Part shown: piece after piece, positions 24,440 through 36,190 of the stretch
How positions within the stretch are numbered: position 1 is the first letter of the stretch
How the letters are laid out: each line of letters opens with the position of its first letter
From: Artemia franciscana
Lineage: Eukaryota > Arthropoda > Branchiopoda > Anostraca > Artemiidae
Reading direction: 5' to 3'
Length of the DNA: 64,000 bases
Assembly: GCF_032884065.1 (NCBI RefSeq)
Contig: NC_088872.1
Coordinates: 39,065,979 to 39,129,978, forward strand
The notes under the pieces: model-generated
Database searches by the model: none
Told to the model about the DNA's origin: nothing
Seen by the model: only the letters and a program-made list of their open reading frames with translations
Program-made: the position numbers and the translations under genes

Positions 24440-25165
24440 ATAGCTCAATCTTAGTTAAGTTCTAGTGCCTTTTTTTAATGACAAAAAATTGGAGGGCATC
24501 TAGACCCCCTCCCACGTTCATTTTTTCCCGTAGTCACGTGATCAAAATTTTGAGACAGCCATTTTGTTAAACATAGTCGAAAATCTAATAAATATGTCTT
24601 TGGGGATGTCTGAATCATCCAGAGTCCCCAGGGGAAGAGCTGCAAGTTGTGAACTTTCCCCCTTGTTTACATATAGTATTGATTATTGGGAAGTATAAAG
24701 ATGTTTTTTTGGGGATTCTTTCGGGGGGCGGGAGGAACCTACGTGGGAGGATGTTTTCATGGAGGAATTTTTCATGGTCGAAAGGAATTTTTCATGAAGT
24801 ATGCGCCGTATTTTTCCCGTATTATTTAAAAAACGATCAGAAATTAAATAAAAAAATTCTTTTTTAACTGAAATTAAAAAGCAGCATTAAAACTGAAAAC
24901 GAACAGAAATTATTGCGTATGTGAGGGGGTTCGCCCCCTCGTCAATGCCTCGTTCTTTACGCTAAAGTATTTTTAGTACTTCCATAAAAACTATCTATTC
25001 TTATTAAACCCTTTGTGATTCAGGGGTCATTCTTAAAGAATTGGAACAAAATTTGAACTTCAGCGAGAAGAGCGAGGTATTTAGGAGGGGGCAAGACCCC
25101 TAATATACGTAATAATTTCTGTTCGTTTTATGTTTTAATGTTGCTCCTTACTTTCAGTTGGAAAC
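24440..25165 (-). repeat. R1 copy, minus orientation, with foldback module
   Basis: The sequence AGTTCTAGTGCCTTTTTTTA, the GGGAAGTATAAAGATG block, and a module at 24868-25160 bounded by AACTGAAATTAAAAAGCAGC and TTGCTCCTTACTTTCAG give R1 order on the minus strand. The right-end hairpin is missing. The module arms share GAGGGGGTTCGCCCCCTCG-type and GCGAGGTATTTAGGAGGGGG-type segments only partly. Confidence 0.75.
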
Positions 25166-26640
25166 CTTTTTTTCTATTTAATCATTTTTGAAGGTGACTA
25201 TAAACTAAAGAATTCCACGTATATGAATATATACGATATATATGAAATATGAAAATATGGAATATGAAAATATATATGATATATATGAAATATGAATATG
25301 AAAAATAAAATTTTTATGAATATATTGTAATCTAATTTCTATTTTTAGAGGCTGGATTTCTATTGATAAAGGTGGTCACGTTCTTGCCACTCATAAATAT
25401 GAACGTTTAGATAGTCCGTGGTTAAATGAGACGAATTGGCTTATAGAAAGCAGAAAACCTCAAAATGTAAAAAGTAGACTTAGCCAGATTGGTTTCTGGA
25501 AGGCTTATGGTTTTTTTCTGGTTATTAAGGGGCTTAGATGAAAACATTAGCTTTCAAAGGAGCCATTAGCCATTCCTTTACGATTTCCACTCGCCTGTTA
25601 GCCCTGGTAGAAAAGAAAAAAAAGTAATCTTTGTATTTCAGTGCTGCCCAGGGTAATGTGTGATTTTTTCGAATTTTTAAGATAGAGCCCAGAAAAATTC
25701 TAAAGAAAAGTTTTTGGACATGGAAATTTTAATCGTAGACTTTTGTTTCGATTCATCACCGTTTGCAATGTATTCCAAGCTCCTCTTTGAATTTCCCTAA
25801 AGTTTGTTTAATTCATTACTTTTAGTTTTAAGTTGATATTAGTTACCGTTCCTTAATTTGTGTCTAATGGCAAATCTTTAGGTTTGAAAATTTATTCAAA
25901 AATACATTTTTTGAATTTTGATAAAGGAGCAGGCTTCGCTCTTTAATAAGTTAGCACTGCCGTGCAAACGTGCCGTGCCGTGCCGTGCCGTGCTAACGCA
26001 CGGCAGTTAGCACTGCCGTGATAAAATCGCATCCATATTCTCTAAAGAACCAGCATTTACCAACTAAATTTATTTACATCAAACGCTTGATAATATTTCA
26101 AGAAGACAATCCGTCTAAGTACATTTTGAAATGTACTTTCAGTAGATGTCCCGTGCCCAGGACAACAGCCTAATATAAAAAATGAATTATTTTGCACCAG
26201 GCGCTATGGGAGCAGGTAAATAGAAGGTTTATTTAAAAAACGTTGCGACAAAAGAATTTTTTGCTTTTTTGCTTGCTTAAAATTTCATACAAAAGAACCA
26301 GTCTGGTTTTACATTCTTTTTACGGACTCAAAAACTTCATATAGCAATAACAGATAAATACAACAACTGCTAAAAAGAGGAGGGGTCATTTGGCTGCTTT
26401 TTCTGATATACGCTTAAGAAATAATGCGATTGGCAGAAGGGAAACATGACGATTAACGTCAAAGACAAACGAATGGAATAAAAGAGTACTTTTGATACGC
26501 TCTCTTTGGTTCGGACATAAAAATTCAATCAGGAAGGAATTTTCCCCACGTACTTTGCTTCACTGACTTGATTAGATTGTCACCTGAACAGTTCAAATTT
26601 CACTTAGCTTAGTCTACAAAAAGTTTGCTTTATTTAGGAT
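25166..26640. other. Non-coding stretch with short tandem repeats
   Basis: No gene is recognised. At 25215-25325 there is a diverged repeat of GAATATGAAAATAT-type units with ATATATGA. At 25955-26022 there is a run of GTGCC units inside an inverted pair: GTTAGCACTGCCGTG occurs twice, and GCCGTGCTAACGCACGGC is a hairpin. Confidence 0.55.
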
Positions 26641-27150
26641 CATGGGCGCACGGAGGAGGGGGGGGGGGGTAGGATGCCAGCTGCCCCCCTAAAACTGCAA
26701 ATTTACACTAGATATGGCTGAAAAAGCAGATGGTTGAAAAAGCAGTTGAAAAAAGGTAGATAACTAAAAAAGCAGTTGATAAAAGGTAGATGGTTGAAAA
26801 GGCTGGGAATAAACAGTAATGTTCGAATATCGATCTCGATATTGATATCGCATCGTGATACGCGCGAAATTTGTTTATAGTGTAGCACCGAAAATCACTG
26901 CCTAGCACGCAAAACTTTTAAAAACTTTTACACCATCTACCAAAGGCAATTTTACTACTTTAAAAACTAACCGTTGTGGCAACCCTGTACACATTAATAC
27001 CTCGTTTTATATCAAATAAATTTGATGAAAAGAAGCAGCATAATTGTTTAACAAGTTTGACGGTGTTTTCTAATCAATGGATATCCGGAATTTTTCAGAA
27101 GGGTAAGTACGGCTGCCCCCCCCCTAGACAAGAAGCTACGTGTGCTCATG
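26641..27150. mobile_element. hAT-type non-autonomous element, 510 bp, exact 8-bp target duplication
   Basis: The tips are CATGGGCGCACGGAG on the left and, as reverse complement of the right, CATGAGCACACGTAG. The flanks TTTAGGAT at 26633-26640 and 27151-27158 are identical, the length expected for hAT transposition. G-run and C-run blocks sit just inside each tip. The interior has a degenerate tandem of AAAAAGCAGTTGAAAAAAGG-type units (26715-26805). It has no transposase frame. Confidence 0.8.
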
Positions 27151-27158
27151 TTTAGGAT

Positions 27159-29129
27159 TAGTTTTATTTAATCATACTATTTTAAAAAAGGTTACAATAT
27201 GCCATATATCTGCAACTGTATTTCTTTAGTTGGCCCACTAATCATTTATTATGGAAAGGGTTAGCTAATCATTCTTGTCTCTTGTGCAGTCTAACTATCT
27301 GTACGGTCGGTAATTATTTATTATGAAAAAGGTTAGCTACACAATGAATGACCAGAATCTATGATGCTCTATTTAAAAACATATCATAAAAAGAAACGTT
27401 TATACTTAAATTTATATCGTTGAGATATTAGCCGATAATTCATTGCAAACACCAAAGAGAATTACTTATGAAAACATGTATGTGCAGGGTGAGAAAGCTA
27501 ACCAAGAATGGCTGTACTATACATTGTTGAGAACAGTTTAATAACCTGTTAACTTCTTAATAGCAGTTGTATTACAATTATAGCCTTCTAAAAACCACCG
27601 AGTTTTCTCTAATATATTACTTTCTTCTTTTTCTTTTTTGTCCAAGAATCTTCCAACTTCATTGACTATCGCTTCCATTTTCGGTCTTACAATCACTTGC
27701 GTCAAAATTGACGATTTCGCTTTTTCATCTCTCTTTTAAACAATACTAATTTGGCAAAACATTTGAAAAGTTTTTCTGTTTCAGACATTACTAACCTATG
27801 GTGGTCTCGTTTCTTGGCTGTCTTTCCAACATTTTACGTGGTATGTTTCAATCTTTTCTTATATTCGGTTTTCTTTTAATCTAATCAGTTTCAAATATGA
27901 CAAGGCACCTGACATAGCTGAAATAATATTTAATCATTTATTTTTCATTTAAACAATCGCCTTGCATATTTGATAATATTTACATTATAAAAAGATAGAT
28001 TGTATCCTTTGAGATTTATAGCACTTTATAAATTCTGGTTTTTATTTCCATCGGGGGGAAAAAACCTAGGAATTTGAGCTATTTGGTTTTGCTATGTTTT
28101 ATTATGTTATAATAAGGAATATTAGAATTATTAAGTAGAAGTCTATGCTTTTTACTTATAGTATTGTATATTGTAAGATATGTTTGAATATTCGGGTATT
28201 AACTTGATAGCACTAAAAGGTATGTTAGTAATGCTGAGCATTTTAACATTTTATTTTACTTGCTTTGAGGACTAACTGGGAACACTGCCATATATTGCAT
28301 TTGGACAATGAAAACCCTATATCTGCATTTATGAAAAAAGTATCTTCCAAGCATATCCGTATAGCTGGCTTTGACGTACATTCCGTCGCTGTCACGATGG
28401 CATATTTACAATTCAGAGATAATTGCTGAAAACCGTTCGCTAAGCTGCTCTCAAAAGGTCATCAGAGCAGCGTCGATCAGGGAGATCAAAGTATGATGAA
28501 AAATACATTGCTCATCTGATTCTCCCTTTGACAGCAACTTATAAAATTGTTTTTGAAAATTATCTAAGAAGTTTTAAGTGTCGGATAAAACCCTTAGGCT
28601 CAACAACAACGAGATATAGGTCCAAACTTGTTGGTCCTTGAACACCTGAATGTTCTGAATGTTCAAATTTCATTTTTGAAGTTTTACTTCTGGACGTGCT
28701 AGGAACCGTACTGGATTCGCTCTCTTTGGGGGAGTTGGGGGGAGGGGTTCAGTGATTTGGCGAGTTTGGTGCTTCTGAACGTGCTAGGACGATGAAAATT
28801 GGTAGGCGTGTCAGGGAGCTGTACAAATTGACTTGATAAAGTCGTTTTCCCGATTCGACCATCTGGGGGCTGAAGGGAGAGACAAAATTAGAAAAAATGA
28901 GGTATATAACTTACGAGTGGGTGATCAGATCTTATTGAATTTTGATATTTAGAAGGACCTCGTGACTCAGAGCTCTTATTTTAAATCCCAACCGGCATTA
29001 AGCCACTGATTTTCCTTTTAAATCAATCTATTGATTCTAAGAATTTTGCTAGAGCTCATACTGTATGAGCTCTTTGCTCTTCCGGCCTCGTCACAAGTGC
29101 CATATGAGCTCTTAGCTCTTGTTAAATAA
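27159..29129. other. Non-coding stretch with GAGCTC-rich block
   Basis: No gene is recognised. From about 28690 to 29125 the composition changes to higher GC and the block carries repeated GAGCTCTTA and GAGCTC words. It includes a perfect 10-bp palindromic pair, AGAGCTCATA and TATGAGCTCT, separated by CTG (29051-29073). This block is probably an interspersed repeat that I cannot name. Confidence 0.45.
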
Positions 29130-30275
29130 GTAAATAAAAGTTTGACTCTTTCCCACAAATCTACTTTTTAACTTTTTTTATTTAATTTTTGATTATTTTG
29201 AATTATTGCAGGTTTTGATTTTGGCTCGCCGCACATGACGAATTGAAATATCGTCAATACCTAGCTCTTTACATTAAAGTTCGAGTTTTGTTCCAATTCT
29301 TTAAAAATGACTTTTAAATCACAAAGTGTTTAATTAGAATAAATAGCTCTTATGAAAGTACTAAAAAAACTTGGCGTAAAGAGCGAGGTGTTGACGAGGG
29401 GGCCAACCCCCTCATATACGTAATAATTTTTGTTTGTTTCAAGTTTTAATGTTACTCCTTACTTTCAGTTGGAAAAACTTGTTTTTTTTTATTTAAGTTC
29501 TGATTGTTTTTAAATAATGCGGAGAAATCCGACACCCCCTTCACGGGAAATTCCCTTCTCCCTTGAAAAATTCCTAAATGAAAAGATCCCCCCATGTATC
29601 GTTCTCCGCCCGATCTCCCCACCAGAAATTATCCCCCCTGAAAATGTATGTATACTTTCCCAATAGCCAATACCCTATGTAAACATTGGCCAGAATTCAC
29701 AACTTGCTGCTCTTCCCCCTAGGACTGTGGAGGATTAAGTCATCCTCAAAGACAAAGTTAGATCGCTCGACTATGCTGAACCAAATGGCTATCTCAAAAT
29801 TTTGATCAGGTGACTTTGGGAAAAAATTAGCGTGGGAGGGGCATAGTTGCTCTCTAATTTTTGGTCACTTAAAGAGGGCGCTTGAACTTTTAATTTCTCT
29901 TCGGATGAACTATCTCGAGATTTTCTAGGACCCTTGGGTAAACGATCATCCCCGGGAAAAAACACAAATAAACACGCAACCGTGATCTCCTGGCAAAAAA
30001 TACAAAATTCCACATTTTTGTAGATAGAAGCATGAAACCTCTAAAATAGGGTTCTCTGAGATTCTGATAGTGTGATTTTCATTAAGATTCTTTTTTGAAA
30101 ATAAGGAAAGTATTCTGAGGCTCGTAACTTTTGATATGTAAAACTAAACTTGATGAGGTCAGGATAAAAAACTGATTCTTTTGATGTGTCTATTGATATC
30201 GAAATTCCATTTTTAGATTTTTCGTAACTATTGAGCCGGGTCGCTCCTTACTTACAGTTCATTAAAAAGAACTGT
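29130..30275 (+). repeat. R1 copy lacking the foldback left arm
   Basis: It starts in the foldback spacer (AAAGTTTGACTCTTTCCCAC), keeps the second inverted pair (29270 and 29360-29400), and all later blocks. It ends GCTCCTTACTTACAGTTC with a degraded terminal hairpin at about 30270. The block between the CACCATCAG-type region and the end is shortened. Confidence 0.75.
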
Positions 30276-31104
30276 TTATTTTATTTATTATTACATATAT
30301 GAGGGGATTCGCCCCTCTTCAGTATCTTGCCCTTTACGCTAAAGTTCAAATTTTGTTCCAATTCTTAAAGAATGACCCCTGAATCACAAAGGCTGTTCAA
30401 TTAGAATAAATTTGAAATTACTAAAAAAAACCTTTAGCGTAAAGAGCGAGGAATTGACGAGGAGGCAAACCCCTTCATATATGTAATAGTTTTTGTTCGT
30501 TTTAAGCTTTAATGTAGCCCCTTACTTTCAGATGAAAAAACTTGTTTTTTAATTTAATTTCTGGTCGTTTTTTATGCATGGAAATCTGGCATTATTTCTT
30601 CCCCGATTAAGAAAAATTGTCTTCCCCAATAAAAAATTCCTCCATGAAAAGATCCTCCCACGTAACTTCCTTCCCCAACCACACGAAAAAAATCCCCCGT
30701 GAAAGTGTCTGTATATTTCCCAATAACCAATACTATATGTAAACAATGGGCGAAGTTCATAATTGGCCTCTCTTCCCCCGGGGACTGTGGAGGATTAAGT
30801 CATCCTCAAAGAAACTGTGCTGAACAAAATACTATGCTGAACAAAATGGCTATGTCAAAATTTTTATCCGATTGCTTTGGGAAAATAATGAGCGTGGGAG
30901 GGGGACTAGTTGCCCTCCAATTTTTGGTCACTTAAAAATGGCGCTATAGCTTTTAATTTCTGTTCAATTGAGCCCTCTTGCAATATTTTAGGACCACTGG
31001 GTCGATATGATCACCCCTTGGGAAAAAAACAACAAATAAACACACATCCGTGATCTTTCTTCTGGTAAAAAAAAAAAAAAAAAAATACTAAATTCCGCAT
31101 TTTC
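30276..31104 (+). repeat. R1 copy, middle part, plus orientation
   Basis: From GAGGGGATTCGCCCCTC, through CAATAACCAATACTATATG and CTTAAAAATGGCGCTATAGC, it breaks off in the poly-A tract at about 31068-31085. It meets the next R1 copy head to head, in opposite orientation, at about 31104. Confidence 0.8.
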
Positions 31105-32469
31105 AAACAGTTCATGTTAACAAACTGTAGTAAGGAGCGACTCGGCTCAATAGTAACCGAAACTCTAAACAACAGAATGCTGGTACCAATAGTTACATCA
31201 AAAGAATCGCAATTTAACTCTGATTTTAATTGTACAAGTTTCATCAAATTCAGTCTTACCCATCAAAAATTACAAGCCTGTGAAAATTTCCCTTATTTTA
31301 GAAAATATGACAAAACACCCCTTAAAAGTCATAGAATCTTAACGAAAATCACACCATCAGATTTAGCGTATCAGAGAACGCTACAGTAGATGTTTCAAGC
31401 TCCTATCTGCAAAAATGTGGAATTTTGTATAATTTGCCGCAAGACAGATCATGGATGCGTGTTTATTTGTTTGTTTTTTTGTTTTTTTTTCCAAGGGGTG
31501 ATCATATCAACCCAGTGGCCCTAGAATGTCACTAGAGGGATCATTATAACGGAAATTAAAAGTTCTAGTGCCCTTTTTAAGTGACCAAAAAAATTGGAGG
31601 GCACCTAGGCCCCCTCCCACGCTCTTTTTTTTCCATAGTCACTGGATCAAAATTCCGAGATAGCCGTTGTATTCAGCAGAGTCAAAAACCTTAATAACTA
31701 TATCTTTGGGGACGACTTACTCTCGCACAGTCCCCTTGGGAGGGGCTGCAACTTAAAAACTTTGACAAGTGTTTACACATAGTAATGGTTATCGGGAAGT
31801 GTACAGACACTTTTAGGGGGATTTTTTTGGTTGGGGGTGAGGAGAGGGGCTATGCGGGGAACTTTTCATGGAGAAATTTGTCATGGGGGAATAGAATTTC
31901 CATGACGGGGGTGCGGGATTTTTAGCATGTTTTTAAAGGGCAATGAAAAAATAAGAATAAAAAGTTTCTTAAACTGAAAGTAAGGAGCATCATTAAAAAC
32001 TTAAAACGAACAGAAATTATTACGCATATGAGGGGTCCACCTCCTCCTAATACCTTGCTCTTTACGCTAAAGTAATTTTATTAATTTCAACTATTTATTC
32101 TACAAACACAATTCAAGCTTTAGTGTAAAGAGCGAGGTATTGACGAGGGGTGAACCCCCTCATATACGTAATAAAAAAATACGAATTTAAAAGTTCGTTA
32201 CGTAAGTTAATTCGTAAGTTATGTATATTTTCACTAGTAAAAACATCGGTAAAATTAAAAGTTCTAGTTGTCTTTTTAAGTAACCAAAACATTGGAGGGT
32301 AACTAGGCCTACTCCCCTGCTCCTTTTTTTCTCAAAATCGTCCGATCAAACTGTGAGAAAGCCATTTAGCCAAAGAAAAATAAATTAATATACAAATTCC
32401 GTTTTAATTATTCATGTGCAGAGAGCCAAAAATCAAAAATGTTCAGAAATGAAATACAAAAAACAAGTT
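31105..32469 (-). repeat. R1 copy, minus orientation
   Basis: It begins TCAAACAGTTCATG and AAGGAGCGACTCGGCTC, which is the reverse of the R1 right end, and runs through every block in reverse order to ACTTACGTAA and GTATATTTTCACTAG near 32230. The small fragments of open frame over it correspond to the same sequence in other copies and are not genes. Confidence 0.85.
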
Positions 32470-32735
32470 TTTTAACTGAAAGTAAGGAGCAACATAAAAA
32501 CTTCAAACGAACAGAAATTACTCCGTATATAGAAGGGGTTGTTCCCTCCTCAACACTCCGTCTTCACGCTAAAGTTTTTTTTACTGTTTTAAAAAGTAGA
32601 GTTGATAGAAAGAGTCAAACTTTAGCATAAAGAGCGGGGCGTTGAGGAGGGAACAGCCCCTTCATATACTGAGTAATTTCTGTTCGTTTTAAGTTTTAAT
32701 GTTGCTCCTTACTTTCAGTTAAAAAAGCTTTTTTT
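32470..32735. repeat. R1 foldback module
   Basis: The arms start TTTTTTAACTGAAAGTAAGG and end CCTTACTTTCAGTTAAAAAA. Each is about 105 bases and is separated by a spacer near 32575-32610. Both arms share GGGTTGTTCCCTCCTCAAC and its complement GTTGAGGAGGGAACAGCCCC. R1 sequence leaves it in both directions, minus on the left and plus on the right. Confidence 0.85.
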
Positions 32736-33050
32736 ATTTTAATTGTAGATATGAGCTTGAAGCCTCTACAATAGGATTCTCTGATACGCTAAATATGATG
32801 GTGTGATTTTCATTAAGGTTCTATAACTTTTAGGGGGTGTTTCCCCGTTTTTCCGAAAATAAGGCGAATTTCGTCAGGCCATAAAATATGATGGGTAAAA
32901 CTAAAATGGACGAGACTTATATATTTGAAATCAACATAAAAATTCAATTCCTTTGATGTATCTATTGGTGTCAAAATGTTTTTAGAGTTTCGGTTACTAT
33001 GGAGCCGGGCTGCTCCATACTTACAGTTGGTTACCTCGAACTATTTGAAC
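32736..33050 (+). repeat. R1 right end, plus orientation
   Basis: A short R1 terminal segment follows the module directly: GAGCTTGAAGCCTCTACAAT to GCTCCATACTTACAGTTGG and CTCGAACTATTTGAAC. The middle of R1 is deleted. Confidence 0.75.
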
Positions 33051-33944
33051 AATTGACATGCTAAGCAATCCTCCACTTTAACTTGTCTGAAACGGTATTT
33101 TGGCAGTGAAAAAATGGAAGCAAAGGCAAAGAAAGTTTTCTACCGGGAATTTATTAAGAAACAGAACTTAACCATCTTAAACTCATAGTTCCTAAAGTGA
33201 ATGGCATCATACCCAAATAATGCCTATCAAACCTTCACAGATCACGAATACTTATGATCGTCTATAGACTATTCAATGCCAATTTGATCAATTCAACTGA
33301 CAAACAGAATGAAATTATCCTATTATAAATAATACTATTATCCACCTATTATCCTCCATAACATTCAGTAGTTCTGAGTTGCCTATAGCGTTCTTTTCCA
33401 TGACCAGCAACAAGATACAGTTTTCCACTTTTCAATATCCTTATTTAAATGCCAAAAAGCTTTACGGAGTAGGAATGTTCTAATTCAAGCAAAATACTTG
33501 AATATAAATTCTTAATTATTTGGTTTTTATTGTCGCCATAGCTTTTATTATTTGCTATCCGGAGTATTTTTATATATTGCTACAAATATATTCAATAGTT
33601 TCAATTTTTTCTTTCAAGTTCCTCCTTTGGAACCTTCATTTTGAAAGGTTTCCGATAACTTCCTACGTTTTCCAAGCCTTAGATACCTCGCGAATTATTT
33701 TCCTTTACGTGTTTCTTCATTTTTGATTCCAACATTAAGTGAGTATTTGAAGTCCAACGTTAATTCAGGATAAATTAAAGTGATCCAAAATAATTCCAGT
33801 TGAAAAGTACGTAATTAAAAACAAAAACGAACCTGTACAAGTAATTTAAACTTTGAAAGTTCAATCCTATTTCAGGGTTTGTATGCTCGAAAATATAGTT
33901 AATGGTTTTCTGAACCTTCTAGTTTAGAAGTTAAGTAATACCTG
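33051..33944. other. Non-coding stretch, nothing recognised
   Basis: No gene is recognised. A 68-codon frame at 33520-33726 is hydrophobic (MVFIVAIAFIICYPEYF at its start) over T-rich DNA; such frames are expected by chance here. Confidence 0.5.
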
Positions 33945-34262
33945 GTGCATCATTTGATATTGGGCAGGGGGCAACTGCTCCTCCTGGAAGTCATGTCCCT
34001 CCCCCCACACCCAATTTTACCCTCTTCCCAGCTGAAATTTAGGCTCTTCAAAAATCTTGTCGAAACTAAGATAAGCCTGCATAATTCAAGCCCCATAGTA
34101 CCTTTACAATGTACCTTTAGTACATAATTCAAGCCGCTTATAGTACGTTTTTGGTACCAAATGGCTCTTTTTTCAGTTTTTTCCTGCCATTTTCACTTGA
34201 TTTGGGAAAATTGGCTCCAACTTTGCCCCTCCCAAGGATTTTGACAAAATTACGCCACTGAG
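33945..34262 (-). repeat. Short interspersed repeat, inverted copy
   Basis: On the minus strand it starts CAGTGGCGTAATTTTGTC, contains CAAATCAAGTGAAAATGGC, GCAGGCTTATCTTAGTTTCG and CAGCTGGGAAGAGGG, and ends CAAATGATGCACCAGG. It is the same family as 22250-22500 and a relative of 6946-7208. The CAGTGGCG tip resembles hAT MITE ends. Confidence 0.65.
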
Positions 34263-35421
34263 TAGTACACCAATTAAGTTTGCTTAATGGGATCTTAAAA
34301 CAAACCCCTTGGATAGTTCATTTTTTCTACAGTTAAAATTGGCATGGCAATTTATATTGCGAAATTATTATAATACAATTACGCGCCAAAAACTTGGTTG
34401 TAAAGTAATGTCTGACAAATTTAGGAGGTTGCCTAAAGGAAAAACAGCATATAGGTCTTACTTCAACGATATTTAAAAAATTTATTTTGATTGCTTTTCT
34501 TTTGTCATTTTTTGTCAGTATGATCTCTGTTTTGCTATTTTTTCTATTGCTCTAGTTTATTTTTTCTCTGATAAAAAAAATAAATCTAAAATGTATGCGG
34601 AACTCCAAGTTTCTTCTTTATATTGAATCAATTTCTAGAACAAACAAATTTTGTCCCCATTTAAATCATCAGCCACTGCAGGGAAAGTGTCTTTTTATTT
34701 GTTTTTACTTTTTTTTTTGAATAACGAAAGGTGCACACAGCCATATGAATTTGTACCTTTGAATAGCTGATTGTTAGTATTTTATAAGAACCATTTCTTA
34801 GATTTACTTATTAATTAATTTTTTTCTTTATTTTCAGACTAGTTCATGGAACTGCCTATAAGACTGCCAGCTACTCGATTCCAGCTATGTAAATACTTTT
34901 GTACAGTGTTTCGCTATGTGTTATTTCGACTGTGTCTATTGTAAGTCGCCTGGATGCGATTCACCATTAGACGAGAATTCTAGTGCCTGAAACTCTCTTT
35001 TATCGTATTTATCTATATAAAAAAAAACTTACTTCTTACCTGCTTATGATGCTTTATATTAGTTTTTTATATATATTGTTGCGTTATTTTTATCTCTTAA
35101 TGAGTCCGTCCGTTCGCTCTAACTTTGTGCTTTGTGCTATTTTCTTTTTGGTTCTTCACTTCATTTCCGCCAATAAATTTTAAGAGACAAGAAAACCAGT
35201 GATTTTTATTTGATATGTTTTGAATATTGTGATTCTTTTTCTGCGGATTTGTGATTGTTAATAGCTTGAAAATATTAAAATTGTTTATATCGCTTTAGCT
35301 CTTAGTCTTCTTTGTATATTATATTTGACCACGTCTTTATACTATTCAGTAGGCTATGTTTATGTTATGATATCTGTTTTATTGAATCCAACCATATTGC
35401 GTTTCTATATGTTTGCCACAT
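34263..35421. other. Non-coding stretch, nothing recognised
   Basis: T-rich sequence with no recognised gene or repeat. It ends at the (TCAA)n tail of the LINE that follows. Confidence 0.5.
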
Positions 35422-36190
35422 TCAATCAATCAATCAATCAGTTTATTCCTGACCCGGCAACAAAACAAAAGAGGGTTTGTAGCCGTAGTGACGGAGTAAG
35501 ACAAAAAATATAAAGAGAAAATAAACATCAGCGATAAGAGAGATTACAATCAACAAACACAAACATAACTACATACTATACGAAGAGAGAAGACCACTGG
35601 TTGTTGAAGTTTCTAGCGGAGAAATTTGCAATCTTCCACTCTTTTATCACTCACTGCAGTAACAAGCTGCCTGAAGTCAACACAACTACGTATTCTCCTC
35701 CTCCATCCTTCTCTATTCAAACCTCCCTCTTTATACCTTCCCAAGAAGTTCTCCTTTACCTTAAATCTTTCCTTACGAAATCCACATTTGGGGATGACCT
35801 GCTTTTCGTTTGACCCTAGACGGTTGGCCGACAAGGACGATCTTTGACAATCTGTCATCCTTCATCTGCAGAACGTGTGCTAGTCATCTCAACCTTTCTC
35901 TCACTATAGCCCTAGAGTCGGATTGAACCATATTTTTCGCAGAGCTTACTGTCTGAGATACGGTCAGCCAGTTGGGCGGCACAAAAACAATCCGTTGGCA
36001 ATTTCTGGAAACCATCTAGCAAATTCTCCGTTTTTTCTGAGCGATATGATAGTTATATCTATACCAGCAAGGATAGATGACCCAGGATGCATGATGAGTT
36101 CTGTGATCTGGCGTTCTTGGGAAACTTATCCCACTAACAACCGTGAAAAACTAATAACTTGCGTGCGTGCTGACGTGGGGGCATAGGGCA
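35422..36190 (-). mobile_element. LINE 3' fragment with (TTGA)n tail
   Basis: On the minus strand the fragment ends CAGGAATAAACTGATTGATTG, that is, an AATAAA-like signal followed by about five TGAT units (35422-35440). Upstream, in shifting frames, are pieces typical of the C-terminus of RTE/jockey-type ORF2: DRISDSKLCEKYGSIRL (about 35890-35960), RERLRWLAHVLQMKDDRL (35840-35905), GQPSRVKRKAGHPQ, and LNREGWRRRIRSCV (35660-35720). At least two frameshifts and a TAG are needed to join these, so this is a dead 5'-truncated copy. The inner boundary beyond about 36000 is uncertain. Confidence 0.75.

Noticed and set aside
25955-26022. Possible CRISPR-like array of GTGCC units
   Set aside because: It is a short pentanucleotide repeat within a hairpin, with no spacers, in a eukaryotic genome.
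31011-31389. Frames of 78 and 91 codons that resemble frames at 9.6, 20.3, 46.3 and 55.2 kb
   Set aside because: The similarity is because all lie in the R1 right end. The frames are broken differently in each copy, so there is no coding constraint.
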